Positions 6,733 through 14,401 of a DNA stretch of 16,217 bases are shown here, piece by piece. A program made the position numbers and the translations under genes. Position 1 is the first letter of the stretch. Each line of letters starts with the position of its first letter. Below the pieces are notes generated by a model. It saw only the letters and a program-made list of their open reading frames with translations. It did no database searches and had not been told where the DNA came from. The DNA is from Planctomycetaceae bacterium (GTDB lineage: Bacteria; Planctomycetota; Planctomycetia; Pirellulales; Pirellulaceae): the NCBI GenBank assembly GCA_022614795.1, contig JAKEHX010000241.1:1-16217 (forward strand), written 5' to 3'.

Positions 6733-8580
6733 TCACTTCTTCCGTGTATTCAGGAAATCCCAGTTGTCGGGACCGGGCTCCTCGGACTGCTCTTCGGTCT
6801 TCTGCTCATCGGGCAATAGCTCGATGAGCTGCTCGTCGCCAGGCACCTCGTCACCAGGCAGCTCGTCAGGCTGCTCCTCGCTCGCCCCCTTCCCGATCGG
6901 CTCAGTCTGGCGAAACGAAAAGGTCTCCCGGGCGTCGGAAGATGCCGGCTCTTCAAGCGACAGGACCCCGCTATCGCCTTCCGATGCTTTAGCCGGCTCG
7001 TCGAGCAACTCCAGCTGTTCCTCGCCCAAATCCAATGTCGCCGCACTCTCCTCCGCAGTGGGCTCGACGACCGCCATCCCCGCATCGTCCGCCGAAGCCG
7101 GCTCCGTCAAATCGACCGCGCCCAGCTCAACCTCATCGCTCGGCTGAAATACCGCTTCCTCCTTCGGCGGCTCGATCCGAATCTGATCTTGCGGCGTGAG
7201 CACGCTGCCCGTCGCCGCCGCCACCGACGGCGAGGTCGGCTCGATGAAATACGTCTTCTTCACCGCCTCGACCGGCATTTCACCCCGCAGGTCCTCGCCC
7301 CAGCGGAAGATCCGCTCGGTGTTGCCGCGGAGCACCTGCGTCCCCAGCTCCACCGCCTTCTCCTCGCTCCATTTGCGGTCGATCACGAACCGCTCGGCCA
7401 GCACCTTGGCCAGAATCCGCTTGAACATCCCCAGCTTCGGCAGCGCGAATTCGAGCTTGTACATGTCGCTGTAATACGCGATCTGCTTGGTCCGCGGCAC
7501 CGCCTCCAGCCGCGCCGCCAGGTCGTGCTCGATGAACGTCGGCGTGTTGCTGTACCACCAATGCCCGTGGGTCACCACGTTCGGGAAAATCCAGGCGTAG
7601 CTCGTCAGCTCCTGATTCGTTACGCTCGCCAGCACCGAAATCGGAAACGTCACTTGCGGAAATGCGTTGAAGAGATCCTTGTACTGGATTAGCGAGACCC
7701 GGCTGTCGTAAAGGTCGCGCCCCTGGTGCACGCCTGCCTCGTACACGCCCCGGTTCACGCCGATCATCAAATCAAACGGCAGCCGATACTCGGCGCACAT
7801 CTCGGCCAGCGTCCAAAGGACGAAGTGGCCCAGCGCCTTTTTATGCGAGTCGGCGGCAAATGTCCCCTCGGCGTTGATCGCCGCCAGCGCCGTATTGGCC
7901 CGGGCGAGCGAGACTTTGTGCGGCGCAAAATCCGGAGGCAGCGAAATCGCACAAGCCCGGGCCCCCCGCGACTTGAAAAAGGTGAAGAGCGCCCCAATCG
8001 CCCGCCGCAGGGCCTGTGCGTCGCTCGGTGTCGTCCCCGTGCACCGCGTCAGCCGCTCGCGGACCTCGGTCTTGGCCAGGTGAAACACCAGGTCGTCGGT
8101 GCGCAGGCAAGGGATATAGACATCGGTGTCAAAGCCGTCGAGCGAATCGTCGAAGTCGTTGGTGAGGAAGACAGCTTCGAGCTTACTCTTGGCGAGCACC
8201 TGCTGCGGCCAGTCGGGCTGTTCCATCAGCGTCTGCGCGGCGTCGTAGAGCCCCTCCCAGTTGTGCGGAGTCACCGAGTCGGTCTCCAGGCCGAACAGCG
8301 TCTGGACCATCTCGATCAGCCAGCTGTATTGGATCGTGTTGTCGATCGGCCCCAGATGCTCGATCAGCCGCCGCACTTTCTCGCGCGAGCCGATGCCCGG
8401 CTCCTCGATCCGGTCCTTGGGCATCCCCGCCGAGTGGGCCAGCTCGGTGTAGTAGTGGTAGCCCAGGATGTCGGCCAGCGTGTGCGAAGCGGGATCGGAT
8501 GGGTTGATGTGCGTGTGCGGATCGATGAGCACCAGCGCGTTCAGCTCGTCGTACAGCCGCTTGCGAAGTTCGAGTGACAT
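6733..8580 (-). CDS. Uronate-isomerase-like amidohydrolase with long acidic C-terminal tail
   Basis: A 615-residue protein. Residues 1 to about 445 match the uronate (glucuronate) isomerase family of TIM-barrel amidohydrolases, which interconvert uronates and 2-ketouronates. Metal-ligand motif DPHTHINP has H22 and H24. LADILGYHYYTELAHSAG (35-52), HGHWWYSNTP (338-347) and YYSDMYK (369-375) also fit the family. Classical uronate isomerases are about 470 residues and end near here. The remaining 165 residues are strongly acidic and Pro/Ser-rich, with three copies of an L-x-E-P-A motif (at L491, L526 and L542) and two PGDE units; this part is probably disordered. The enzyme may therefore be a paralogue with another substrate, and no other uronate pathway gene is nearby. 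The ATG at 8578-8580 is the first possible start and gives the normal family N-terminus; the ribosome binding site is weak. No signal peptide, so cytoplasmic. Confidence 0.85.
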   Translation of the reverse strand: MSLELRKRLYDELNALVLIDPHTHINPSDPASHTLADILGYHYYTELAHSAGMPKDRIEEPGIGSREKVRRLIEHLGPIDNTIQYSWLIEMVQTLFGLETDSVTPHNWEGLYDAAQTLMEQPDWPQQVLAKSKLEAVFLTNDFDDSLDGFDTDVYIPCLRTDDLVFHLAKTEVRERLTRCTGTTPSDAQALRRAIGALFTFFKSRGARACAISLPPDFAPHKVSLARANTALAAINAEGTFAADSHKKALGHFVLWTLAEMCAEYRLPFDLMIGVNRGVYEAGVHQGRDLYDSRVSLIQYKDLFNAFPQVTFPISVLASVTNQELTSYAWIFPNVVTHGHWWYSNTPTFIEHDLAARLEAVPRTKQIAYYSDMYKLEFALPKLGMFKRILAKVLAERFVIDRKWSEEKAVELGTQVLRGNTERIFRWGEDLRGEMPVEAVKKTYFIEPTSPSVAAATGSVLTPQDQIRIEPPKEEAVFQPSDEVELGAVDLTEPASADDAGMAVVEPTAEESAATLDLGEEQLELLDEPAKASEGDSGVLSLEEPASSDARETFSFRQTEPIGKGASEEQPDELPGDEVPGDEQLIELLPDEQKTEEQSEEPGPDNWDFLNTRKK

Positions 8581-9175
8581 GGCTCGCTCGTTTTGGCTTG
8601 GTGTTGGAAACCGCTACAATTTAGCACGGCTGTCGCGGCGATTAAAACCTGCTCCCTCGTCCTAGTTGCCATCCTCGTCCTCGTCTGGTGAAGGTTCCGC
8701 CGAACCTATACCAAACACTTTTTTTCTGGCCACCAACTTTTCGCTTAACGCCTGCCAGTGCCTCGCTTTAGATCCAATTGCCACCCAGAGCCGCGGAATA
8801 GTTAGACCAACCTCGCCGGCAAAGGGGGGCAGGCTTCCAGCCTGCCTTAATCGCGTCCATGGTTCCCACCCTCCGCCGTTCCGCTGGGAAAGGGCCAGCG
8901 CGAGGCCTCCGACCCTTCCACGTTTGACCTCCTTCCGATCAGCCGCCGATTAAACATTTCCCACAAAAGCGATCCTGATTCCGCCCTTTAAACTCCGTAA
9001 CCCGTTTCCCACCAACCACTTCTGTTCTTGATCAACTTGGCCTCGGCTTTAAAAGTTTAATCGCGACCCAGCTTCCCCAACCTTCCCATTGCTCCGTTGT
9101 GATCACGTCATGCAAACACCGGAATGCAGGGCCGCGGAGGCTCGCGGATGACGCGGGGCCCAACTCGATCCGTAA
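8581..9175. other. Gene-poor intergenic region
   Basis: About 600 nt with no gene I can support. An open frame at 8666-8953 (95 codons) has Ser/Pro-rich, non-coding-like composition and is not called. The stretch is more pyrimidine-rich and lower in GC than its neighbours. It contains one perfect palindrome (8828-8846). TACAAT at 8615-8620 on the + strand resembles a -10 box but no + gene follows. The opposite strand here must hold the promoter of the amidohydrolase gene, which I cannot place confidently. Confidence 0.6.
8828..8846. repeat. Short palindrome, 8-bp stem
   Basis: ggcaggct (8828-8835) pairs perfectly with agcctgcc (8839-8846) around a 3-nt tcc loop. It stands alone in the gene-poor gap, far from any stop codon on the + strand, so a terminator role is unlikely. 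It resembles a REP-like dispersed element in form and has the same 3-nt loop as the 2951-2969 palindrome. Confidence 0.6.
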
Positions 9176-9310
9176 TGGCTCATCAATTACCTGAACAAAT
9201 CGCTGTCCAAACCAGAAGAGGCGTGCGACGAGCGCGTACAGTACGACAAGGAGGCTGCCCGCGAGTATTTGCGTGAACAAGCCGAGCACGAGGCGGCGCG
9301 GCAGATGAGA
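9176..9310 (+). pseudogene. Possible gene remnant with coding-like composition
   Basis: After an in-frame TAA (9173-9175) the frame reads WLINYLNKSLSKPEEACDER, then a helical, charged stretch ending in EYLREQAEHEAARQM. Codons here end mostly in G or C, as in real genes of this window. There is no start codon in this frame, but an ATG sits one base out of frame at 9175. The bias fades after about 9310, although the frame stays open into the next gene. I infer a decayed or frameshifted short gene. I do not recognise the family. Confidence 0.25.
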
Positions 9311-9393
9311 ACATCCGAGCCACTCGCCGCGTGCGCGAAGAACTGGAGCGGAGATGAGGGTCCGGGCAATCGCATTCGGTTGCCTGGCTTTGG

Positions 9394-9423
9394 TTGCCTG
9401 GCCGAGCACGACCTGCCTACAAT
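9394..9423 (+). promoter_or_regulatory. Sigma70-like promoter of the secreted protein gene
   Basis: TTGCCT (9394-9399) and TACAAT (9418-9423) are separated by 18 nt. The -10 matches the consensus at five of six bases and the -35 at four of six. Transcription would start about 30 nt before the ATG at 9464. This also supports that start over the upstream in-frame ATG at 9269. Confidence 0.45.
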
Positions 9424-9463
9424 GGCTCGGCCCGCCACAAACTTCCTGCCTTGTCATCCCAAC

Positions 9464-10495
9464 ATGAACGTCTTTTTCAAGCTCGCCCCCTGCTGTCTGC
9501 TCGCGGTGTTTGCTGCCCACGCAGCCGCCGAGCCAATTGAAGTCAAGGAAGACGAATCGCAGATCACGCTCGCCACCGACAAGCTCGAGGCCGTCGTCCG
9601 CAAGCAAGGCTATGTGACCGGCACCGCGGCCGGCTCGCTTGTCGATAAGCAAACGGGCTTTCGCGACGCGGGCTTCGGCCTGGACATCGTCGATTGGATC
9701 ATGGAGCCGGGGAGCGACGCGGCTTATCGCGACCAGTTGCCCAAGGAAATGGTCTACCAGTATGGCAACGCCTGGCATGGCCGCCGACCCAAGCGATCGC
9801 TCGAAGGGCCGCAAATCTGCACGCAGGCCAAACAGCTCAGCCCGCAGGTCATTCGCGGGAAGGATTTCGTGGCCATCGAGCAGTCGTTCGCCTACAAAAC
9901 GGCCGCACCGGGCAAGAAGACCGGCTCGACCTGGACACAGCGGATCGTGTTCCCGGCTGGCAAGCGCTACTTCGTTTCGTCCGACCGGATCGACGCCGTG
10001 AACGACAGTCCGGCGATGTTCCTGCGGATCGACATGCCCGGCCACATCAAGCACAAAGCGGGCGACACGTTCAGCGAAGTGTACCTGAGCTATTTCGACC
10101 AGCCGATACTGGCGAAAGAGTTCCTCACCGACTTCGCCCCCGATGAGCGGTTCAACTACCGCCGCGACGCCTGGGAAGCAGCGGGGAAGAAGCCTCCCGC
10201 GCGGATGATCCGCGGCTATAAGCTTCGCGACCCGGCAACCGGCAAGGCCGGCCCGTGGCTGGTGGGGATGACGCTCGATCCGAGCATTGTCAGCGAGGCC
10301 TGGTGTCACCAGCGGGGCTATGTCTGCATGATCGAGGAATTCGGCGAGCGGCCGATCAAGGCGGGCGAATCGTTCTCGGCCGCGTTCATCGTCGGCTATT
10401 TCGACAGCCTCGCTGAGGCCGAGCAGGTCTATGACCAGCACCGCGGCCACTCGGGGCTGGTCGTCGATACCAACGGCTGGAAGCTGACGAAGTAA
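9464..10495 (+). CDS. Secreted protein of unknown function, beta-rich
   Basis: A 343-residue protein beginning with a clear signal peptide: hydrophobic LAPCCLLAVFAAHAAA with a likely cleavage near residue 22. The mature part is rich in aromatic residues and short beta-strand-like blocks, for example ITLATDKLEAVV, STWTQRIVFPAGKRYFVSSD, MFLRIDMPGHI and PWLVGMTLDP. A C-terminal block reads GESFSAAFIVGYFDSLAEAE. This resembles the sugar-binding beta-sandwich (galactose-mutarotase-like) style of many planctomycete secreted proteins, but I cannot assign a family or catalytic residues. The frame is open further upstream (ATG at 9269); I chose 9464 because it is followed directly by the signal peptide and preceded by a promoter-like pair. 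It is followed on the same strand by the M19 dipeptidase after a 102-nt spacer full of repeats, so co-transcription is uncertain. Confidence 0.8.
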   Translation: MNVFFKLAPCCLLAVFAAHAAAEPIEVKEDESQITLATDKLEAVVRKQGYVTGTAAGSLVDKQTGFRDAGFGLDIVDWIMEPGSDAAYRDQLPKEMVYQYGNAWHGRRPKRSLEGPQICTQAKQLSPQVIRGKDFVAIEQSFAYKTAAPGKKTGSTWTQRIVFPAGKRYFVSSDRIDAVNDSPAMFLRIDMPGHIKHKAGDTFSEVYLSYFDQPILAKEFLTDFAPDERFNYRRDAWEAAGKKPPARMIRGYKLRDPATGKAGPWLVGMTLDPSIVSEAWCHQRGYVCMIEEFGERPIKAGESFSAAFIVGYFDSLAEAEQVYDQHRGHSGLVVDTNGWKLTK

Positions 10496-10524
10496 CCTCC
10501 GACCTCTGACCACTGACCTCCGAC
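10495..10524 (+). repeat. Degenerate tandem phrase after the stop codon
   Basis: acctccgac occurs at 10495-10503 and again at 10516-10524, with related ctctgaccactg between. It begins on the last base of the stop codon. It belongs to the low-complexity material that fills this 102-nt spacer. Confidence 0.55.
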
Positions 10525-10526
10525 GC

Positions 10527-10548
10527 GGAACGCCACAGAGGGCGTTCC
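10527..10548. repeat. Palindrome with 8-bp stem between secreted protein and dipeptidase genes
   Basis: ggaacgcc (10527-10534) pairs with ggcgttcc (10541-10548) around a 6-nt loop. It is 31 nt after the upstream stop, so it could act as a weak terminator, but no T-run follows. The phrase form, a stem followed by ctaca, looks like a dispersed genome repeat. Confidence 0.6.
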
Positions 10549-10560
10549 CTACAGCGCACG

Positions 10561-10588
10561 ACTCACCACTCACTACTCACCACTCACT
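10561..10588 (+). repeat. Perfect tandem duplication of a 14-bp unit
   Basis: actcaccactcact is present twice without mismatch (10561-10574 and 10575-10588), ending 9 nt before the dipeptidase ATG. It takes the place where a ribosome binding site would be. No Shine-Dalgarno sequence is visible for that gene. Confidence 0.75.
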
Positions 10589-10597
10589 CCTCCCCCC

Positions 10598-11695
10598 ATG
10601 CTTCTCATCGACGGCCATCTCGATCTGGCCATGAACGCCCTGGAGTGGAACCGCGACCTGACGCGGCCGCTGGCCGAGGTCCGCCAACGCGAAGCGGGGA
10701 GGTCCGACAAGGTCGATCGGGGCCGCGGCGTCTGCACGCTCCCCGAGATGCGGCGCGGCAAGATCGGCCTGTGCATCGCCACCCAGATCGCCCGCTACGT
10801 CGCACCGGACAACCCCTTGCCCGGCTGGTACTCGCCGGAAATCGCCTGGGCCATGACGCAGGGGCAGCTCGCCTGGTACCACTCCATGGAGCGCCGCGGC
10901 GAAATGGTGCAAATCACCGATCGGACGACCCTCGCCCGGCACGTCGCCCTGTGGCAGAACAGTCCGGCCTCCGACGCGCAGCCCGCCGCCAAAAACACTG
11001 CACCGATCGGCTACATCCTGTCGCTGGAAGGGGCCGATTCGATCGTCGATCTCTCGTACCTGGAGCGGGCCTACGCCAGCGGCCTGCGGGCCCTGGGACC
11101 CGCTCATTATGGCGCGGGCCGCTACAGTCCCGGCACCGGCGCCAGCGGCGGCTTGAGCCCCGCGGGCCGCGACCTCGTCGGCGAAATGCAGCAGCTGGGA
11201 ATCACGCTCGACGTGACGCATCTGACCGACGAGGCATTCTGGGAGGCGCTCGACCTCTACGAGGGTCCCGTCTGGGCCAGCCACAACAACTGCCGCTCCC
11301 TCGTACCTCATCAGCGGCAGTTCAGCGACGAGCAGCTTAAAGAGCTGATCCGCCGCGACGCCGTGATCGGAGCGGCATTTGACGCTTGGATGATGGTTCC
11401 CGGTTGGGTCCGCGGCAAAACGACCCCAGCAGACACGGGCGTCAAGATCGAAACCATCGTCGATCATCTCGACCACATCTGCCAGCTCGCCGGCAGCTCG
11501 CGCCACTGCGCCATCGGCTCCGACCTCGACGGCGGCTACGGCACCGAACAGACGGCACTCGACCTGGACAGCATCGCCGACCTGTCCCGTCTGCCTGAAA
11601 TCCTCACCCGCCGCGGCTATAGCGACGCCGACATCGCCGGCATCATGCACGGCAACTGGATCCGCAAGTTCAGCGAGGCCCTGCCAGCCTCGTGA
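10598..11695 (+). CDS. Family M19 (membrane dipeptidase-like) peptidase
   Basis: A 365-residue zinc dipeptidase of peptidase family M19, which hydrolyses dipeptides, often including those with D-residues. All metal-binding and catalytic landmarks are present in order: DGHLDLA with H7 and D9, SLEGADS with the bridging E144, DVTHLTD with H208, WASHNNCR with H229, and GSDLDGG with the catalytic D309. The usual IMHGNWIRKF ends the domain. The length is standard for bacterial members. No signal peptide or membrane segment is visible, so the enzyme is cytoplasmic, unlike the anchored mammalian form. ATG at 10598 gives the normal family start just before the first HxD; no Shine-Dalgarno sequence is seen, and a tandem 14-bp repeat occupies that place. 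A role in peptidoglycan-derived or dietary dipeptide recycling is family knowledge, not shown by context here. Confidence 0.93.
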   Translation: MLLIDGHLDLAMNALEWNRDLTRPLAEVRQREAGRSDKVDRGRGVCTLPEMRRGKIGLCIATQIARYVAPDNPLPGWYSPEIAWAMTQGQLAWYHSMERRGEMVQITDRTTLARHVALWQNSPASDAQPAAKNTAPIGYILSLEGADSIVDLSYLERAYASGLRALGPAHYGAGRYSPGTGASGGLSPAGRDLVGEMQQLGITLDVTHLTDEAFWEALDLYEGPVWASHNNCRSLVPHQRQFSDEQLKELIRRDAVIGAAFDAWMMVPGWVRGKTTPADTGVKIETIVDHLDHICQLAGSSRHCAIGSDLDGGYGTEQTALDLDSIADLSRLPEILTRRGYSDADIAGIMHGNWIRKFSEALPAS

Positions 11696-11960
11696 TCCGC
11701 CGGCTGCTAGCGGGACGGCCAATTGATCTGCCTGGGCCGCGATTTTATGAACCGCGCGGAATCCCAGCTATCTGACCTGTCAGCGAACAGACAACTGCGG
11801 GTACAGTTTGCCCAGATCGCACTGGCGGCAAATTGGTCAAGTGTGGGCGCCGACCGGGCAGATTGGATTCAATGCAGTGGTGCTTTTCAGTCGCCTGGAG
11901 GAACTCCAATCGATCAAAACAAAGCTGTACTAACCGGAGGCTGGTTACTCGTCGGAGCAA

Positions 11961-11968
11961 AGGAAGGG
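11961..11968 (+). promoter_or_regulatory. Ribosome binding site that fixes the desaturase start
   Basis: aggaaggg lies 5 nt before the ATG at 11974. The same frame is open back to an ATG at 11833, but that one lacks a binding site and adds 47 Arg/Ser-rich residues not typical of the family. The 278-nt spacer back to the dipeptidase stop holds nothing else I can support. Confidence 0.7.
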
Positions 11969-11973
11969 ATTTC

Positions 11974-12981
11974 ATGCTGCCGAAGAATGCCGCGGATTAT
12001 CGCACGCTGCTCTGGATCGGGCTGGCCGTGGCGCTGGTCGGCGTCCAGTACGCGAATCTCGGCCTCGGATGGGTATTCGGGCTGGCGCTTCTGAATGCCT
12101 ACTTCGCCCTGTGCTGCGGCATCATCGCGCACAACCACAATCATTGCCCCATCTTCGCCAACAAAAGGATGAACGATGTGCTGGGCCATCTGCTGTCGCT
12201 GTTCTACGGTTACCCGACGTTCGTGTGGATTCCGACCCACAACCTGAATCACCACAAGCACGTCAACCGGGCCGGCGACGCGACGATCACCTGGCGCTAC
12301 AGCGACCGGCACAACCTGCTGGTGGCGGCGACCTACTTTTTCGTGTCCGCGTACTTTCAGGCGGTCCCCGTCAAACAGTTCATTCAGAAGGCGAAAGTGG
12401 GGAACCGCAAGCTATACCGCAAGATCCAGTTGCAATACGCCGTCTGGATCGGCACTTGGCTGTCGCTGCTGGTGCTGGCCATGTGCCTGCACGGCTGGAA
12501 ACGGGGACTATTGATTTGGGGCTTCTCGATTGGCCTGCCGTCGCTGTTTTCGATCTGGACGATCATGTTTTTCAATTACGAACAGCATGTCCACACCGAT
12601 CCGTGGTCCGAGCATAACCATTCGCGGAACTTCACAGGCAAGTGGCTGAACTTCCTGCTGTTCAACAATGGTTATCACGGCGTGCATCACGAGCATCCGG
12701 CGTTGCACTGGAGCCGCCTCCCGGAAGCGCACGCCAAGATTGCGGGCCAGATCGATCCGGAGCTAAAGCAGGGCAGCATGTGGTGGTACGTACTCAAGCA
12801 GTTTTTTCTCGCCAACTTCTGGCCCCAGCTTGGCACCCAGCAAGTCGGCCGGGCGCCGTTCGATCCGCCCGGCGGCCAAACCACGAGCCTCGAATCCGAC
12901 GAAGTCGAACTGGGCGAAGCCGGCACGAACGCCCGCATGGCAGGCGGGCCGCTCCAGCACGACTATCGGAAGGCCGCCTGA
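11974..12981 (+). CDS. Fatty acid desaturase family membrane protein
   Basis: A 335-residue integral membrane di-iron oxygenase of the fatty acid desaturase family. The histidine clusters that bind iron are all visible: HNHNH (53-57), HNLNHHKH (89-96) and YHGVHHEH (234-241). A further His-rich stretch is HVHTDPWSEHNH (205-216). Hydrophobic segments lie at about 12-50, 115-132 and 155-200. The protein probably inserts double bonds into, or hydroxylates, lipid acyl chains at the cytoplasmic membrane, with electrons from a redox partner not encoded here. The start is set by a strong ribosome binding site. The last 50 residues (from about 285) are polar and outside the family core. Substrate and double-bond position cannot be read from sequence. 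Its stop lies only 6 nt from the stop of the convergent GH130 gene. Confidence 0.88.
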   Translation: MLPKNAADYRTLLWIGLAVALVGVQYANLGLGWVFGLALLNAYFALCCGIIAHNHNHCPIFANKRMNDVLGHLLSLFYGYPTFVWIPTHNLNHHKHVNRAGDATITWRYSDRHNLLVAATYFFVSAYFQAVPVKQFIQKAKVGNRKLYRKIQLQYAVWIGTWLSLLVLAMCLHGWKRGLLIWGFSIGLPSLFSIWTIMFFNYEQHVHTDPWSEHNHSRNFTGKWLNFLLFNNGYHGVHHEHPALHWSRLPEAHAKIAGQIDPELKQGSMWWYVLKQFFLANFWPQLGTQQVGRAPFDPPGGQTTSLESDEVELGEAGTNARMAGGPLQHDYRKAA

Positions 12982-12987
12982 GTGGCT

Positions 12988-13992
12988 TCAATCAAACAAT
13001 GTCATGCGCGAGCGTTTGCGAGTCGAGGGGGCAGGACAGCGCCGTAGATAATCGAGTACATCGACGATTTGCGCCGTGGCCAAGGCCAGGCAAGAGTCGG
13101 CGCCGCCGTAGTACATGCGGATCGTGCCGCTCGCCTTGTCCAGAATCCAGCCGCAAGGAAAGACCACGCCATTGACATCCCCTTGGCGCTCATACGGCAT
13201 TTCGGGCGCAAAGATCCATTCATCGCTGCGCCGCAGCACTTGCCACGGGTTTTCCAGATCGAGGAGGGCCAGTCCGAGCCGATACAAGCACCCTCCGGGC
13301 GTGTGCCGCACGCCGTGATAGAGAAGCAGCCAGCCCTCAGCCGTTTCCAGCGGAGGAGGGCTCAGGCCGATCTTGTTGGCGTCCCACCATGCGCCCCGCC
13401 GCGCGTGCAACAGGATGTGGTGATCGCCCCAGTGTGTGAGGTCCGGCGAGAAGGAAAGCCAAATATGCGCTCCCGAACTCCCGGCCGAAACGGGGCGATG
13501 GATCATGGCATAACGGTCGCCGAAACGGCGGGGGAAAACCGCGGCGTCCTTGTCTTCGGGCGGCATGACCGGTCCCAGGCGCGTAAAGGAGCTGAAATCC
13601 TTGGTCCGGGCCAGCGATACGAGTGGTCCACTGGGCGAGTAAGCCGTGTAAGCGATGATCCACTCATCGCGCTCCGGGACCCAAGTCAAGCGCGGATCCT
13701 CGACGCCCCAAGCTTCTTCCGTGTAATTCTCCGGATCGGGTGCGAAGCTCGGCTTGGAGTCGATGTGCCAGTTTGAAACACCGTCGTTGCTGCGAGCGAC
13801 GGTCAGGTGCGAATGGCCGCGCCGGTCTTCGACGCGGACCAGGAGAATCGTCTCATCCCCCATTTGACATGCTCCGGCATTGAATACGGTATGTGCCGGG
13901 TAGGGCCAGTCCTGCGCCGTGAGGAGCGGGTTGTTGGAATGGCGTTTGAACAACTCGCCGTACAGGTTGGGTGACTTCGATTCTCTGATCAT
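12988..13992 (-). CDS. Glycoside hydrolase family 130 protein, probable beta-mannoside phosphorylase
   Basis: A 334-residue five-bladed-propeller enzyme of family GH130, whose members mostly phosphorolyse beta-mannosides to mannose-1-phosphate and some of which are hydrolases. Family blocks in order: FNAGA (37-41), LLVRVEDRRGHSHL (50-63), GVEDPRLTW (96-104), where D99 corresponds to the proposed catalytic acid, DKDAAVFPRRFGDRYAMIHRP (147-167), WWDANKIG (202-209), WLLLYHGV, DEWIFAPE, GDVNGVVFPCG and MYYGGADS. The basic and His residues around HRP and YHG fit a phosphorylase, but I cannot prove phosphate binding by eye. No signal peptide, so cytoplasmic, as expected for a phosphorylase. The start has AGGA 7 nt upstream. 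It is the last gene of the operon that begins with the GT4 glycosyltransferase, 36 nt after the small membrane protein. The C-terminal 15 residues are Arg-rich. Confidence 0.9.
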   Translation of the reverse strand: MIRESKSPNLYGELFKRHSNNPLLTAQDWPYPAHTVFNAGACQMGDETILLVRVEDRRGHSHLTVARSNDGVSNWHIDSKPSFAPDPENYTEEAWGVEDPRLTWVPERDEWIIAYTAYSPSGPLVSLARTKDFSSFTRLGPVMPPEDKDAAVFPRRFGDRYAMIHRPVSAGSSGAHIWLSFSPDLTHWGDHHILLHARRGAWWDANKIGLSPPPLETAEGWLLLYHGVRHTPGGCLYRLGLALLDLENPWQVLRRSDEWIFAPEMPYERQGDVNGVVFPCGWILDKASGTIRMYYGGADSCLALATAQIVDVLDYLRRCPAPSTRKRSRMTLFD

Positions 13993-14028
13993 GTGAGGTC
14001 CTGGAAGAAGGCCGGGATAGTTGACGCG

Positions 14029-14370
14029 CTAACGCGAGTAGGTGGGGGAGATCGGTTGCGACTTAAGTTCCGCCCGAATGTAGGGGCGAACCAGCGATCC
14101 CTTGACCTGGCCCAAGAGAGCGCCACCCACCGCCGCGCCGACCAGAGCGCCGACGACTGCGCCGCTCCAAGGCCCGGCCCACGAACCGGTGGTCAAGAAC
14201 CAGCCGATGCAGGCTGCAATCCAGACGCACTGAAGCGCTACGCACAGCGCTACCCAGGTCTGCCAATGTCGGAAGGTCTGGGGACCACAGCGTCCGAGAA
14301 TCCGGCGCCGCTCGGCCGGCGGAAGTTTTGAGAGCTCCGGGAACGAAAGGGATGTCCAATAGATTTGCAT
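14029..14370 (-). CDS. Small two-TM membrane protein
   Basis: A 113-residue protein with a cytoplasmic-looking polar N-terminus (LSFPELSKLPPAERRRIL), an aromatic patch FRHWQTW (33-39) and two predicted membrane helices at about 38-60 and 66-88. The second helix has a glycine zipper (G74, G78, G82, G83, G87), a pattern seen in tightly packed or oligomeric membrane proteins. The C-terminus is basic. I do not recognise a named family. GGAG 8 nt before the ATG supports the start. It lies 31 nt after the helical glycan gene and 36 nt before GH130, so it belongs to the same operon. It may anchor or export the product of the glycan enzymes, but this is inference from position only. Confidence 0.75.
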   Translation of the reverse strand: MQIYWTSLSFPELSKLPPAERRRILGRCGPQTFRHWQTWVALCVALQCVWIAACIGWFLTTGSWAGPWSGAVVGALVGAAVGGALLGQVKGSLVRPYIRAELKSQPISPTYSR

Positions 14371-14401
14371 GGCGGGTCTCCGGTAGGTGTCGTGGTTGGT
14401 G

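Noticed and set aside
3126..8580. Idea that the central genes form one defence or biosynthetic island
   Set aside because: DUF1501, moaB, the repeat protein and the isomerase-like enzyme share no pathway; codon use is uniform and no mobility gene or attachment site is visible.
8600..8625. + strand promoter around TACAAT at 8615-8620
   Set aside because: The -35 candidate is poor and no + strand gene follows for more than 800 nt.
8666..8953. 95-codon + strand frame in the gene-poor gap
   Set aside because: Ser/Pro/Arg-rich, no ribosome binding site, no codon bias, and it runs through the palindrome at 8828-8846.
9032..10573. 513-codon open frame on the - strand opposite the secreted protein gene
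   Set aside because: No recognisable motif; the + strand has a signal peptide, promoter-like pair and better codon bias.
10577..11722. 381-codon open frame on the - strand opposite the dipeptidase
   Set aside because: Shadow of the M19 gene, which has every catalytic motif.
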